In this document: one piece after another, positions 1-8,359 of the stretch
Layout of the letters: each line of letters begins with the position of its first letter
How positions within the stretch are numbered: position 1 is the first letter of the stretch
Assembly: GCF_011299615.1 (NCBI RefSeq)
Contig: NZ_CP049861.1
Span: 434,001-498,000 of the forward strand
DNA from: Erysipelothrix sp. HDW6C
GTDB lineage: Bacteria; Bacillota_I; Bacilli_A; Erysipelotrichales; Erysipelotrichaceae
Direction of reading: 5' to 3'
DNA: 64,000 nt
The notes under the pieces: model-generated
What the model was told of the DNA's origin: nothing
The model's database searches: none
What the model saw: only the letters and a program-made list of their open reading frames with translations
Translations under genes and position numbers: made by a program

Positions 1-2454
1 GAATACACTCAAAATGAAATATCACAAACACTACCGATCTATGTATATGATAGTCTTGATAAGCTAAAAAATATTGGATTGAACGCTGTTTCTTTTGATG
101 CAACGATCAGTGATTTTCAAGATAAAAAGACAATTCTAAACCGTGGTCATGTCGTTATTTATGATATTGCCACCCGACAAAATATTACCAACCATACAGA
201 GGTAACTCTGAAACGCGATACGTACACAAGCGGGCTTAACCGTTCTGTTATTTTTGAAGTGCCTCAAACTACGATCTCTGCTAATATCAGTGTTGATATT
301 TATGACACAATGGTTGGTGATTTGGGAATCATGTCAAAGGCATTTAAAACGCAACAAAAAGATATCAAGTCAGTGGATGATTTGATTACACATGCCAGTG
401 TTTCCGTTTATAGAAATGGAGAGAATATTACAGATAGATTGACCTACTCAGCAAAAATCCCTCTTGAAACAGGACTCAATCAAACCATACCAATGACAAT
501 AAATGAACAGAATGAAGTGTTTAATTTGTACGCAGATGTTTTTGATGTCGCCGATTCGCAAAAGGGGATTTCTGCACATGATTTTAATGCAATCATTGGT
601 GAAGTAAAAACCGCTGATGATATTCTCCGTTTATCAGATGCGAAATCATTTCAATTGAGTGAGAACAGTCAGGCCTGTAAAGTAACGGTTGATAATAGCG
701 CATCACTCAATCCTGGTATAAATACAATTCGGTTGAGATCGTGTGATCTTACACTGGATATTCAGGCAGGGCTCTTTAATACGATTGATCCACAACAGAA
801 TAGGGGGATTACTTATGAAAGTGCATATTTAAGCGATTCTGACCTTAAGAACAAAACATTAGTATCGGGTTCCTTCGCAGTCAAAACGTATGCATTAAAT
901 ACTGGTATTGAAACTTCAAATACATATGATTTCATACTTCCACAAGGGGTCGGAATTAATCAAGAGACGCAACTAGTTATTAATGGGAAATTGCAGAATA
1001 TCTTTATGATGACACATATTTACACAGCACTTGACCGTGAAAATAGTATCGGAGTAATCGGAAACGATATTGTAGCAAAAGTTGAGGATGTTACAAGCAA
1101 AGCTGGTATAGTTGATCGTATGAATCTGAGTGCGTACATCTTACCAAGCAATGAAACCATATTGACACGAAAAATCCGCATCGATACGGACAAATTGGAT
1201 GTTGGATTAAACCAAAAAATAAATATAACTATTGCAGGATACGATACAATGTTGGCAATAAATGCAGATGTTTACAATGATATTAATGCCAATCAGGGAT
1301 TGTTAGCGCATGGGTTCAATGCAAGTGTAGATGAAGTAGACAATGTCGCTAAGATACAGGCAAAAGCACGAGCAGATGTGTATGATTTGGCGACAAAAAA
1401 ACCCATGAAATTGAATCTCTCGGTAACAGAGCTCAAGACTAAGGGAAACAATCAGCAAGTTACAATATCAAACGGACTACTTCATACAACCGTCACAGCG
1501 AATCTCTTTGATGTATACGATGAAGCAAATCAAGAAGGCATGAATGCGCAGCCGATTTCGCTTATTCTTGGCCATGTTAACAGCTACACGTTAAAATATT
1601 TAAGTGAGGTTGAAGCGTGGGATACACAAACGATGACACAAATTGCGTCACGAAAGATAACAATGGTATCAAATATACCTCAAGCAGTTGGATCGATGCA
1701 AACACGTTTTGCAACAGAACGAGGAACACAAATTAATGTCCCAACAACAATTTACGACAATCGAATTTCAATTGCGGCCAACAATATTGCGATTACATTT
1801 GATGAGGCTTATTCACTTGATGCTGAGAACGTTCTAAAACTTATGAACGCAACCGCTGTTGACAACTATTCGGGCGCTGATGCGACATCCGTAACGCTGG
1901 TTGGGTGGGAGCTAATCAATCAAAGCAAGATACCCAAGGCTCAACCCATACGATTAAGTATCGAAGCCCGATACGAACGCTATACATCACAAATTAATGT
2001 TTACGTTTACGTATTTGATGCACTTAATGAGGAGCGAACCATTGCACTGAATTCGAATGATGGTGTAACGACACTTGATGTTTCATCGCTAAGTGATGAA
2101 GAAATTCTTGAACTTGTGCGAGCCGAAGCATGGGACTTGAGTGATATCAACAATCAAACTATTACAACAGTCGAAGATATTGATGTCATCAAAACAGATG
2201 CAACCCTCGGTATGATTCGATTGCAAGCACGGGGTGCAATACGTAATAATGTTATCGTATATGATACAAACCATAGTAATCCTGAATTGAAATCGAGTGA
2301 TGTCTATTTTACATTGGATGAGTTTAGATCCGCTGTTGAAGACGGAAGTTTAAATTCAAAGTTTGTGTCAAAAGCGACATTGCGTTTGGTTGGTGAACAA
2401 ATGATTCATGATATCATTATTGACCCATGGGTACGCGGGTATGTTGAAAAATAG
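1..2454 (+). CDS. Giant repetitive surface protein, 3' part (5' end outside window)
   Basis: The frame is open from base 1, so this is the C-terminal 817 residues of a longer protein and the TTG at 79 is not a real start. It consists of about ten tandem repeats of roughly 80 residues. Each has a core such as DVFD, DVYN, NLFDVYD or YVFD, followed by a loop and an (A)-H-x-F-x-x-x-(I/V)-x-E-V strand, as in AHDFNAIIGEV and AHGFNASVDEV. The composition is beta-rich, without Cys clusters. The C-terminus (WVRGYVEK) has no LPxTG motif, membrane helix or charged tail, so attachment must come from the unseen N-terminus or be non-covalent. The same repeat occurs as a single copy in the neighbouring membrane protein at 2482-3099. 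Likely an extracellular stalk or adhesin; its ligand is unknown. The stop codon lies inside a bidirectional terminator shared with the convergent gene. Confidence 0.85.
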   Translation, partial: EYTQNEISQTLPIYVYDSLDKLKNIGLNAVSFDATISDFQDKKTILNRGHVVIYDIATRQNITNHTEVTLKRDTYTSGLNRSVIFEVPQTTISANISVDIYDTMVGDLGIMSKAFKTQQKDIKSVDDLITHASVSVYRNGENITDRLTYSAKIPLETGLNQTIPMTINEQNEVFNLYADVFDVADSQKGISAHDFNAIIGEVKTADDILRLSDAKSFQLSENSQACKVTVDNSASLNPGINTIRLRSCDLTLDIQAGLFNTIDPQQNRGITYESAYLSDSDLKNKTLVSGSFAVKTYALNTGIETSNTYDFILPQGVGINQETQLVINGKLQNIFMMTHIYTALDRENSIGVIGNDIVAKVEDVTSKAGIVDRMNLSAYILPSNETILTRKIRIDTDKLDVGLNQKINITIAGYDTMLAINADVYNDINANQGLLAHGFNASVDEVDNVAKIQAKARADVYDLATKKPMKLNLSVTELKTKGNNQQVTISNGLLHTTVTANLFDVYDEANQEGMNAQPISLILGHVNSYTLKYLSEVEAWDTQTMTQIASRKITMVSNIPQAVGSMQTRFATERGTQINVPTTIYDNRISIAANNIAITFDEAYSLDAENVLKLMNATAVDNYSGADATSVTLVGWELINQSKIPKAQPIRLSIEARYERYTSQINVYVYVFDALNEERTIALNSNDGVTTLDVSSLSDEEILELVRAEAWDLSDINNQTITTVEDIDVIKTDATLGMIRLQARGAIRNNVIVYDTNHSNPELKSSDVYFTLDEFRSAVEDGSLNSKFVSKATLRLVGEQMIHDIIIDPWVRGYVEK

Positions 2455-2492
2455 CGATTGAAATCTACATGACTTCAATCGCTATTTTCTTT
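2447..2492. terminator. Bidirectional terminator between convergent genes
   Basis: An inverted repeat of about 15 bp (AAAATAGCGATTGAA / TTCAATCGCTATTTT) with an 11-nt loop and T-rich flanks on both strands. It contains the stop codon of the giant gene (2454) and that of the minus-strand gene (2482). Confidence 0.9.
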
Positions 2493-3099
2493 TAAACAAT
2501 ACTTCATTTGCTTGTCGTACTTTTCGTGAAAAGCCAGTATGTGCAATCATCAAGAGAACGAGTGGAAACAAGAAAACAAGGAGGATGGAGAGCTGAACAT
2601 ACCTGTTGGAAATGTTCTTAAACTCTTGAGGACGAAAATCGAGGGTATCCCATGTAATAGGGGTATCTTCTTTTTCAATGGCACGAATCGTGATGGACAG
2701 TTGTGAATCGGTTGCCAGTGTAATCGCATAGCTTGATGTAGACTCGCGATTGATTGTCATTTGACTGATGGGAATGCGTGCTCCAGTCTCTACATTCCAT
2801 GCCTTTGCTTTCGACTTACGGATGATTGCATCAATTCCCATTGAACTGACTTCGCCGATACCTACTTGAAAATCATGGGCATCAATGGCTTCGTTTGCAA
2901 TGATAATAGTATTATCCGAAGTGATAACTGTTTTTACCAAAGTTGAGACGAGTTCACCATCGCTGTTGGTTGTAGAGACTTTTACATAATAGGTTCCGGG
3001 TTCTTGAATATCCGTGATATTGCCTTCCCAAACTTCGATATCAGCATGAATGGGTAAGAAAGAAGCGAGGAGAAGTAAAATAACCATCAAACGTTTCAT
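2482..3099 (-). CDS. Two-component-associated membrane protein with one surface-repeat domain
   Basis: 205 residues. A signal peptide (about 1-19, ending near HAD) is followed by a short beta region with EPGTYYVKV, then a domain at about 70-150 with AHDFQVGIGEV and AKAWNVETG, a membrane helix at about 168-190 and a short basic cytoplasmic tail (RKVRQANEVLFKRK). The middle domain is the same repeat seen many times in the giant protein ending at 2454. Paralogues with the same plan and a related tail lie at 57526-58179 and 59680-60396, each also directly after a histidine kinase. The start overlaps the kinase stop by 4 nt (ATGA), so translation is coupled. No catalytic residues are visible. I infer an accessory subunit that links extracellular stalk material to the kinase. 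The exact family name is unknown to me. Confidence 0.8.
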   Translation of the reverse strand: MKRLMVILLLLASFLPIHADIEVWEGNITDIQEPGTYYVKVSTTNSDGELVSTLVKTVITSDNTIIIANEAIDAHDFQVGIGEVSSMGIDAIIRKSKAKAWNVETGARIPISQMTINRESTSSYAITLATDSQLSITIRAIEKEDTPITWDTLDFRPQEFKNISNRYVQLSILLVFLFPLVLLMIAHTGFSRKVRQANEVLFKRK

Positions 3100-4457
3100 A
3101 TTGAAATTCCTTGAGGGAATGAAATAATTGTAGAGACTTTCGCTTCGTGAACATCAAGACTGTAAGTTCCATCTAACATGCGTGTCAAATCTTTAATCAG
3201 GAACAAGCCATTTCCACTGCTATAGCGGTTATCGTTATTTCCAATGACATTAAAAATCTGTTCAGATTGCTGCATTCGCAATATATTTTCCGGACTGCTC
3301 TCATTTCTGTAACACATGGTAACATAGCCGTCTTCTTCGTAGAGTGTTATGGAAACCGTTGAATCGGTAATTGCATATTGGAGAAGATTAGAGATTAAGT
3401 TATGGATGAGTAGTTGAAATGTCACAACACTTGCGTTAATTAGAACTTCTGAATCATAGTCCAATTCCATATTAATTCGCTTTAGGCGAAACTCCTTTGA
3501 GAAATATTGCAGTATTGAATCTGTAACTGCCGAGAGATTAAAGACCTCACGATTTTCCACAATAGCATCATAATCAGTGGCGAGTAACTTTAGCACATCG
3601 TTAATGCGATTCATAAGGGACTGATCGTGGAGTATGTTTTTTGTAAGTACATGGATTGCTTCAGGATTATCAGAAATATCATCCAATGCGATTTCGTTTT
3701 TCATAATCGCATAATGAATGGGAGTTTTCAAATCATGAATGAAGGTTCGCGCGACAGTCATACTATTTTGAAGACGTTGCTCGCTAACCTTAAGTTCAAC
3801 TTCTAATTCAGTATATTTTTGTGATACTGCATCGAAGTTGTCAGTTAATTGAGATCCAATTTGATGGAGATCCTCAAGAATTACGTCACCTTCCGAGGGT
3901 AGCGCATCGAATTGATAATGTTTCAAACGGTTTACGGATTCGCGAATTCGTTGAAGCGATGGAACAAACGTATTGAACATAATAAAGATTCCAACCATCA
4001 ATAAAGCAACGGCACCAACCAACAAGTATAACTGATTGAGAAGGAACGGTTTAAAGTATGCATCATCTGGAATTTGGTGAACCTTCAAAAGAATCTGATA
4101 GTCAATACCAGATGAAGTAAGTGTTCCTGATGATGACATCAGAACAGATTTTGGGTTGGTTGAGCGATTAAAGTCGGCAATGGTTGTAAAGGGTACAGAA
4201 GTAAATACCGGTGTATCACCATTGAGAATCACTAAATCAATATTGTTATTTGCTACAAGGTCCTTGTAAGCAGCAATATCATTTGGATCGGCGAGTACAA
4301 TAGAAGATATCTCATTTTCGATATTTTCAACACTGCTAAGTTCATGATTACGGTAGTCTGAGGGGAAACTGGATATTCGAATGATGAAGACTGCCGCAAT
4401 CATGAGATATGAAACATAAATCCCAAAGCGAAGAAAGGTAAGTCTATTCTTGTTCAT
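3096..4457 (-). CDS. Sensor histidine kinase, surface-protein cassette 1
   Basis: 453 residues from the ATG at 4457, which lies inside the last codons of the regulator gene (14-nt overlap); a longer start at 4472 is possible. Two membrane helices (about 10-28 and 142-163) flank an extracellular sensor of about 110 residues that ends with the juxtamembrane motif QIPDDAY. A linker follows, then the phospho-acceptor FIHDLKTPI (His about 241), an N-box (HNLISNLLQYA) and a G2 box (SGNGLFLIKDL). Where most kinases have a DxGxG G1 box this protein has RNESS, a feature shared by its three paralogues in the window. It should phosphorylate the adjacent regulator in response to a surface cue. The ligand is unknown. 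The order regulator, kinase, repeat-bearing membrane protein is conserved in two other cassettes here. Confidence 0.9.
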   Translation of the reverse strand: MNKNRLTFLRFGIYVSYLMIAAVFIIRISSFPSDYRNHELSSVENIENEISSIVLADPNDIAAYKDLVANNNIDLVILNGDTPVFTSVPFTTIADFNRSTNPKSVLMSSSGTLTSSGIDYQILLKVHQIPDDAYFKPFLLNQLYLLVGAVALLMVGIFIMFNTFVPSLQRIRESVNRLKHYQFDALPSEGDVILEDLHQIGSQLTDNFDAVSQKYTELEVELKVSEQRLQNSMTVARTFIHDLKTPIHYAIMKNEIALDDISDNPEAIHVLTKNILHDQSLMNRINDVLKLLATDYDAIVENREVFNLSAVTDSILQYFSKEFRLKRINMELDYDSEVLINASVVTFQLLIHNLISNLLQYAITDSTVSITLYEEDGYVTMCYRNESSPENILRMQQSEQIFNVIGNNDNRYSSGNGLFLIKDLTRMLDGTYSLDVHEAKVSTIISFPQGISI

Positions 4458-5118
4458 TCCACTTGTATCCAATACCGCGGACTGTAAAGATTGAGAAGAT
4501 ATCTAACTTCGCTCTTAAATTACGGATATGGACATCTACCTTCCGTTCATCTTCCAAAGAATCATTTCCCCATACATTTTGAATGATTTCATCGCGTGAC
4601 ATCACAATATTTTTGTTCTCTAAGAAAAACTGTACAATTGCAAATTCAATTGGCGTAAGGTCTTGAGGTGTATCATCTTTCAGTACAGTACGTGCGCGTA
4701 CATTCATTTCTAAATTTTCGACAGAAGATGTAAGGATTATGTCGCGTTGCGAATCGTTTTGTGACTCAAGAAGTTGTGCAATATAGATAAGAATTAATTT
4801 GATACTCTTATTTTTCTCAAGATACATGTCGACATTTAAAGTAACTGATTCAAGTTCCGAATCGTCACTTGGTTTTGCCGTAAGAATCACCGTTTTGATA
4901 CGAGGGTTCATTTTTTTTGCGGTTGCTGCCAAGCGAATGCCGTTTAAGACGTCCAAGTGTAAATCAGAGATAAGGAGGTCGTATTTATTTTGCGCCAAAT
5001 ACTCGAGCCCTTGAGCCGCGCTGTGAGCTGCATCAACTGAATAGCCTTCTAAGAGCAGTCTTTCCTTTAAAAAATTTGCATAGTCGCGATCGTCTTCAAT
5101 CATCATAATTTTGAACAT
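4444..5118 (-). CDS. OmpR-family response regulator, cassette 1
   Basis: 224 residues. The receiver domain has acidic residues at 9-10 and the phospho-acceptor Asp52 (LISDLHLD); the C-terminal winged helix starts around residue 130 and ends in the typical VRGIGYKWNEQE. The usual Lys-Pro motif of the receiver is changed to LEKNKS, as in the other three cassette regulators (LEKSKS). The start is set by GGAGG about 10 nt upstream. It is the first gene of a minus-strand operon with kinase and membrane protein. It probably binds direct repeats upstream of surface-protein genes; repeats matching this idea lie in its own upstream region (5195-5300). Confidence 0.92.
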   Translation of the reverse strand: MFKIMMIEDDRDYANFLKERLLLEGYSVDAAHSAAQGLEYLAQNKYDLLISDLHLDVLNGIRLAATAKKMNPRIKTVILTAKPSDDSELESVTLNVDMYLEKNKSIKLILIYIAQLLESQNDSQRDIILTSSVENLEMNVRARTVLKDDTPQDLTPIEFAIVQFFLENKNIVMSRDEIIQNVWGNDSLEDERKVDVHIRNLRAKLDIFSIFTVRGIGYKWNEQE

Positions 5119-5471
5119 TCTGATACCTCCGTTAATTATCTTAATAATACTCTAATTTTGAGCACATAAGTCCGAGAAGTACTGTATTGATTGATTTATG
5201 TCATAAAACGCGAAAAGCACACATAACGTTTGCATAAGTATGAAGATTTATGCATAAAACACGATAAGATTTAAAGGTGAGTGTATGCATAAAACCGCAT
5301 AAACAGATAACATTTGTGTTAACGTTGCGTATGTTTTATTGAATTAATAAGTGTAAAAATAGAGAATAAATCGTTGGAATCAATGTTCAAAACAAAAATT
5401 AATGGATTGATAACAAGACAACATGTTTGTAGTGTTATGTCGGTAGAATAAATAAGAGGAGATATGCGCAA
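5119..5471. other. Divergent intergenic region with repeated TATG(N)CATAAAAC elements
   Basis: 353 bp between the minus-strand regulator operon and the plus-strand TPR gene, with no credible ORF. It holds the repeat cluster at 5195-5300 and AT-rich sequence. A TATTAT hexamer on the minus strand (5149-5144) could be the -10 of the regulator operon, but no convincing -35 accompanies it. Confidence 0.6.
5195..5300 (+). repeat. Cluster of TATG(T)CATAAAAC direct repeats, candidate regulator sites
   Basis: Three related copies: TTTATGTCATAAAACGCG (from 5195), TTTATGCATAAAACACG (from 5247) and TGTATGCATAAAACCGC (from 5283). A partial copy, TTTGCATAAG, lies near 5229. The core TTATGCATAA is palindromic. 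The 10-mer TTTATGTCAT of the first copy recurs exactly at 37185, upstream of a giant surface-protein gene. Confidence 0.55.
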
Positions 5472-6161
5472 ATGGCAAACCATCAAAAGCTCATTGAACA
5501 ACTTGATTCTTACCATGCTCAAAATGAACATAAAAAGATATTAAGTGTTATTGCTGATATTCCATATGAATCGCGAGACTATGCGATTCATTTACGGCGT
5601 GCGCGGGCATTCCATCAACTTAAAGACTATGATAAAGCGTTGGAAATTTTGAAGTCACAGCGAAGTTGTGGTGAAACAGATCCAGAGTGGCATTATAGTA
5701 TTGGGAGACTTCACTTTAAATTAAGACAATATAAGGAATCGTTTGTCTACTTCATTCAAGCAATTGAAATGGGGCTTGTTAATCCAACAACCCTGTTTTA
5801 CATCGACGAAGCTCGCACAAAAATGGAAGAACAATACATTGCACAAACAATCAATGCCATGCCTAAAGTTGCACGAAGCTTGGAAGTACAATACAAACTC
5901 ATTCAAATAAACATTAACTTTGAAAATTACCACCGTGCTGCCGATCAACTTGAACTTATCGCAGCAGAAGATCGCGATGAGGAATGGTACCTTCTCAGTG
6001 GGGTGGTTTCTTTTCAGCTTGAAAATTATGAAATTGCAACGGAACACTTCGAAACAATCGTCATGGACAACCCCGATTATTATGATGAGATACAAGCATT
6101 TATACGTATCAGTAAGGAAATGATGCGTGGACATCATGGGGCGGATATAAAGCTACACTAA
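5472..6161 (+). CDS. TPR-repeat protein
   Basis: 229 residues with no signal peptide or membrane helix, so probably cytoplasmic. Tetratricopeptide-like helical pairs run through most of it, for example ALEILKSQ, WHYSIGRLHFKLRQYKESFVYF, and WYLLSGVVSFQLENYEIATEHF near the C-terminus. Tetratricopeptide repeats are protein-protein interaction scaffolds and no enzymatic motif is visible. The start is chosen at 5472 because AGGAG lies 10 nt upstream. It is a single-gene unit closed by the terminator at 6161-6203. Its partner cannot be named from sequence. It could be a regulator or chaperone for neighbouring surface machinery, but that is only a guess from position. Confidence 0.8.
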   Translation: MANHQKLIEQLDSYHAQNEHKKILSVIADIPYESRDYAIHLRRARAFHQLKDYDKALEILKSQRSCGETDPEWHYSIGRLHFKLRQYKESFVYFIQAIEMGLVNPTTLFYIDEARTKMEEQYIAQTINAMPKVARSLEVQYKLIQININFENYHRAADQLELIAAEDRDEEWYLLSGVVSFQLENYEIATEHFETIVMDNPDYYDEIQAFIRISKEMMRGHHGADIKLH

Positions 6162-6203
6162 AAACGCACAAACTCAAATAACTGAGGATGTGCGTTTGTT
6201 TTT
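6161..6203. terminator. Bidirectional terminator
   Basis: Stem AAACGCACA / TGTGCGTTT with an inner CTCA / TGAG pairing, followed by GTTTTTATT. It sits between the convergent TPR gene and the lipoprotein gene. Confidence 0.85.
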
Positions 6204-6636
6204 ATTCTGTAGGATCACATGTGTAGCCAAGAACTTTTAGGTTGTCTATTGTTTCTTTGCGTGACAGTGTTTCTTCTCCTTCGAGAAGGACACCACTTGA
6301 TACAAGATCTTCAAGAGATGCTTGTTTTAAATCAAGGGATTGCGTGGAGATGACCGTAAGCTCCCCATCACGTTTAATGGATTGTGAGAAGCCTGGGATA
6401 TCGAGTGTGGCACCGCCTTTAAGGTGTTCTTCATAACTATCAGCAGCTTCTTTGGTTGCCATCTTGATAGAAAGGGTGTTGACTTGCTTGGTGATTGCAT
6501 CACCATCCGCATTGATAGAGATTGACATATCAACATCCATGTCGTCGGTTGTATCTGTGTAGCCACATACCGTTGCTTTTGAACCGCAACCCGTGGCGAA
6601 GAGTAATAATGCAAGAATTGGTAGTAATTTTTTCAT
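6202..6636 (-). CDS. YehR-like (DUF1307-type) lipoprotein
   Basis: 144 residues. A lipoprotein signal (MKKLLPILALLLFATGC) puts the lipidated Cys at 17. The mature part is small, mixed alpha/beta, and ends in a conserved-looking LGYTC. A paralogue with the same plan (lipobox at the N-terminus, LGYNC at the C-terminus) is at 54996-55466, next to another two-component cassette. The layout resembles the YehR/DUF1307 lipoproteins of Firmicutes and enterics, whose function is not established. It should be anchored on the outer face of the membrane. Start supported by TTGGAGGA just upstream. Confidence 0.75.
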   Translation of the reverse strand: MKKLLPILALLLFATGCGSKATVCGYTDTTDDMDVDMSISINADGDAITKQVNTLSIKMATKEAADSYEEHLKGGATLDIPGFSQSIKRDGELTVISTQSLDLKQASLEDLVSSGVLLEGEETLSRKETIDNLKVLGYTCDPTE

Positions 6637-6672
6637 AGTTCCTCCAAGGTATTAAACAAATTGTAACAAGAT

Positions 6673-7752
6673 TTAAAGAGTTACGCAATTTTCCTTTGCA
6701 AAGGAATCCATGAAATCAATTAAAGCCGTGACACCTTCCATAGGCATCGCGTTATAAAGGCTAACCCGCATTCCTTTTGCACTACGATGTCCAGCAAGGT
6801 TGATGAGTCCTTTATCCCATGCTTGATCAATGAATGCTTGGTCCAAGTGGTCATCATCTGTAGTAAACACAACATTCATTGTGGAACGATCTTCGACGAC
6901 GACATAATTGTGGTAGAACGTCGATGCATCGATGTAATCATATAGGGTAGATGATTTCAATTCATTGCGCTTCGCAATACCTTCAACGCCACCAGCCTGT
7001 TTAATCCAATCCAACACCAGTGAGGTAACATAAATCCCAAAAGTTGGAGATGTGTTGTACACAGAGTTAGCTTGGATGTGTTGTTTATAATCTAAAATGT
7101 GTGGAAGTCCTTCAACATCATGTAGCATGTCGTTTCGAATAATGGCGACTGTAACACCAGCGACGCCTGCATTTTTCTGCGCTCCAGCATAAATCATTGC
7201 GAAGTCTTCAACATTGTATTCAAAACCTAGAATGTTTGAGCAGGCATCACCGATTAAGGGAACACCGCCGGTATCAGGGAGTTCTTTGAACATTGTACCT
7301 TCTGATGTGGAGTTTGTCGTAATATGCAAATAGGCACAGTCGCTAGGAACCTCAAATCCTTTGGGCGTAAAACGATAATTGTCATCTTTGCTCGATGCGA
7401 CGACGAGTGTGTCGTTTAATATCTTCGCTTCTTCAATAGCTTTTGCAGACCAAAAACCTGTATCCACATACGCAACACGTTTCCCTTTCGCAAAGTTCAT
7501 GGGAATCATAGCAAACTGCAAACTGGAACCGCCTTGTAGAAAGACAATAGAGTAGTTATCAGGAATGTGCATGAGTTCCTTGAGAGTCGCTTTGGCATGA
7601 TCAATGATCGCAAAGAATTCGGGAGCACGATGGTTCATTTCAAGCATCGAGTATCCCAAACCTTGATAATTTAGTAATTCTTCTTGCAACTGTAGTAATA
7701 TACTCTCGGGTAGCGTTGCCGGACCGGCCGAGAAGTTATAAACGTCTCTCAT
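6673..7752 (-). CDS. serC: Phosphoserine aminotransferase
   Basis: 359 residues, the usual length for SerC. It converts 3-phosphohydroxypyruvate and glutamate to phosphoserine and 2-oxoglutarate using pyridoxal phosphate, in the cytoplasm. Family features: the N-terminal YNFSAGPATLP, HRAPEF, FLQGGSSLQF, and the PLP-binding lysine in AGAQKNAG (Lys193). GHRSAKGMRVSLYN near the C-terminus matches the substrate-binding region. The start at 7752 has TTTGGAGGA upstream; an in-frame extension to 7998 exists but its first 82 residues are not SerC-like. serA and serB are not adjacent, so the pathway partners lie elsewhere or are missing. Confidence 0.95.
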   Translation of the reverse strand: MRDVYNFSAGPATLPESILLQLQEELLNYQGLGYSMLEMNHRAPEFFAIIDHAKATLKELMHIPDNYSIVFLQGGSSLQFAMIPMNFAKGKRVAYVDTGFWSAKAIEEAKILNDTLVVASSKDDNYRFTPKGFEVPSDCAYLHITTNSTSEGTMFKELPDTGGVPLIGDACSNILGFEYNVEDFAMIYAGAQKNAGVAGVTVAIIRNDMLHDVEGLPHILDYKQHIQANSVYNTSPTFGIYVTSLVLDWIKQAGGVEGIAKRNELKSSTLYDYIDASTFYHNYVVVEDRSTMNVVFTTDDDHLDQAFIDQAWDKGLINLAGHRSAKGMRVSLYNAMPMEGVTALIDFMDSFAKENCVTL

Positions 7753-7877
7753 AAGATGTCCTCCAAATATAATTGTACTTATTATATGATTTTCTCCACC
7801 AAAAAAGTATGATAACTCTTCGAAAACACAAAAATTAAGCAATATTTCACATTGAATATAGAAAAGAGCAGGAAGAC

Positions 7878-8348
7878 CTACTCTAATGTTTGTAATAATT
7901 CGTAACGTTCCTGATTGTCTAGTGCCTCTGTAACTCCGAATTCTCTTAAAGGATCGACCTGATTGAATACAAACAATGTTTTGCGGTCGGGTACCCAATC
8001 CAATGGTGGATAGGTTACCAGAAAACCATCATTAAGCGGAATTGCAGTCGGATAGGCATCGGTTGCTGCCAAGTATCCGTCAAGAAAGAAATTGAAATCA
8101 ACAACCCAGGGGTCATAGGCGTTATCAAGCAAAGAATGAATGATTTCAGTTTTAAAATTCAAAGCATCTTCATACGTGATTGCCATATTTTTCTTTTGAG
8201 TAATATGTGAGGCATCAAAAGCATCAACAGGAACACTCAATCGGTCTTTGAGCTTTGAAAAACCCTTAAGTATGTAAATATAGTGGTTGGTGTGTTCGCA
8301 AGTCATTTGGTGATTGTTTACAACACGATTCAAACGTTCTTGTAACAT
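7878..8348 (-). CDS. Conserved hypothetical protein, 156 residues
   Basis: A small soluble protein with no signal peptide, membrane helix or recognisable motif. It is rich in aromatic residues in its second half (WVVDFNFFLDGY, YPPLDWVP). The start has AAAGGAGAA directly upstream. It follows the UPF0173 hydrolase gene by 11 nt on the same strand, so the two are probably co-transcribed. I do not recognise the family. No function is proposed. Confidence 0.7.
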   Translation of the reverse strand: MLQERLNRVVNNHQMTCEHTNHYIYILKGFSKLKDRLSVPVDAFDASHITQKKNMAITYEDALNFKTEIIHSLLDNAYDPWVVDFNFFLDGYLAATDAYPTAIPLNDGFLVTYPPLDWVPDRKTLFVFNQVDPLREFGVTEALDNQERYELLQTLE

Positions 8349-8359
8349 GTTATTCTCCT

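Noticed and set aside
6673-7998. Longer start of serC at 7998
   Set aside because: The extra 82 residues overlap the end of the next gene and are unlike SerC; the ATG at 7752 has a strong ribosome site.
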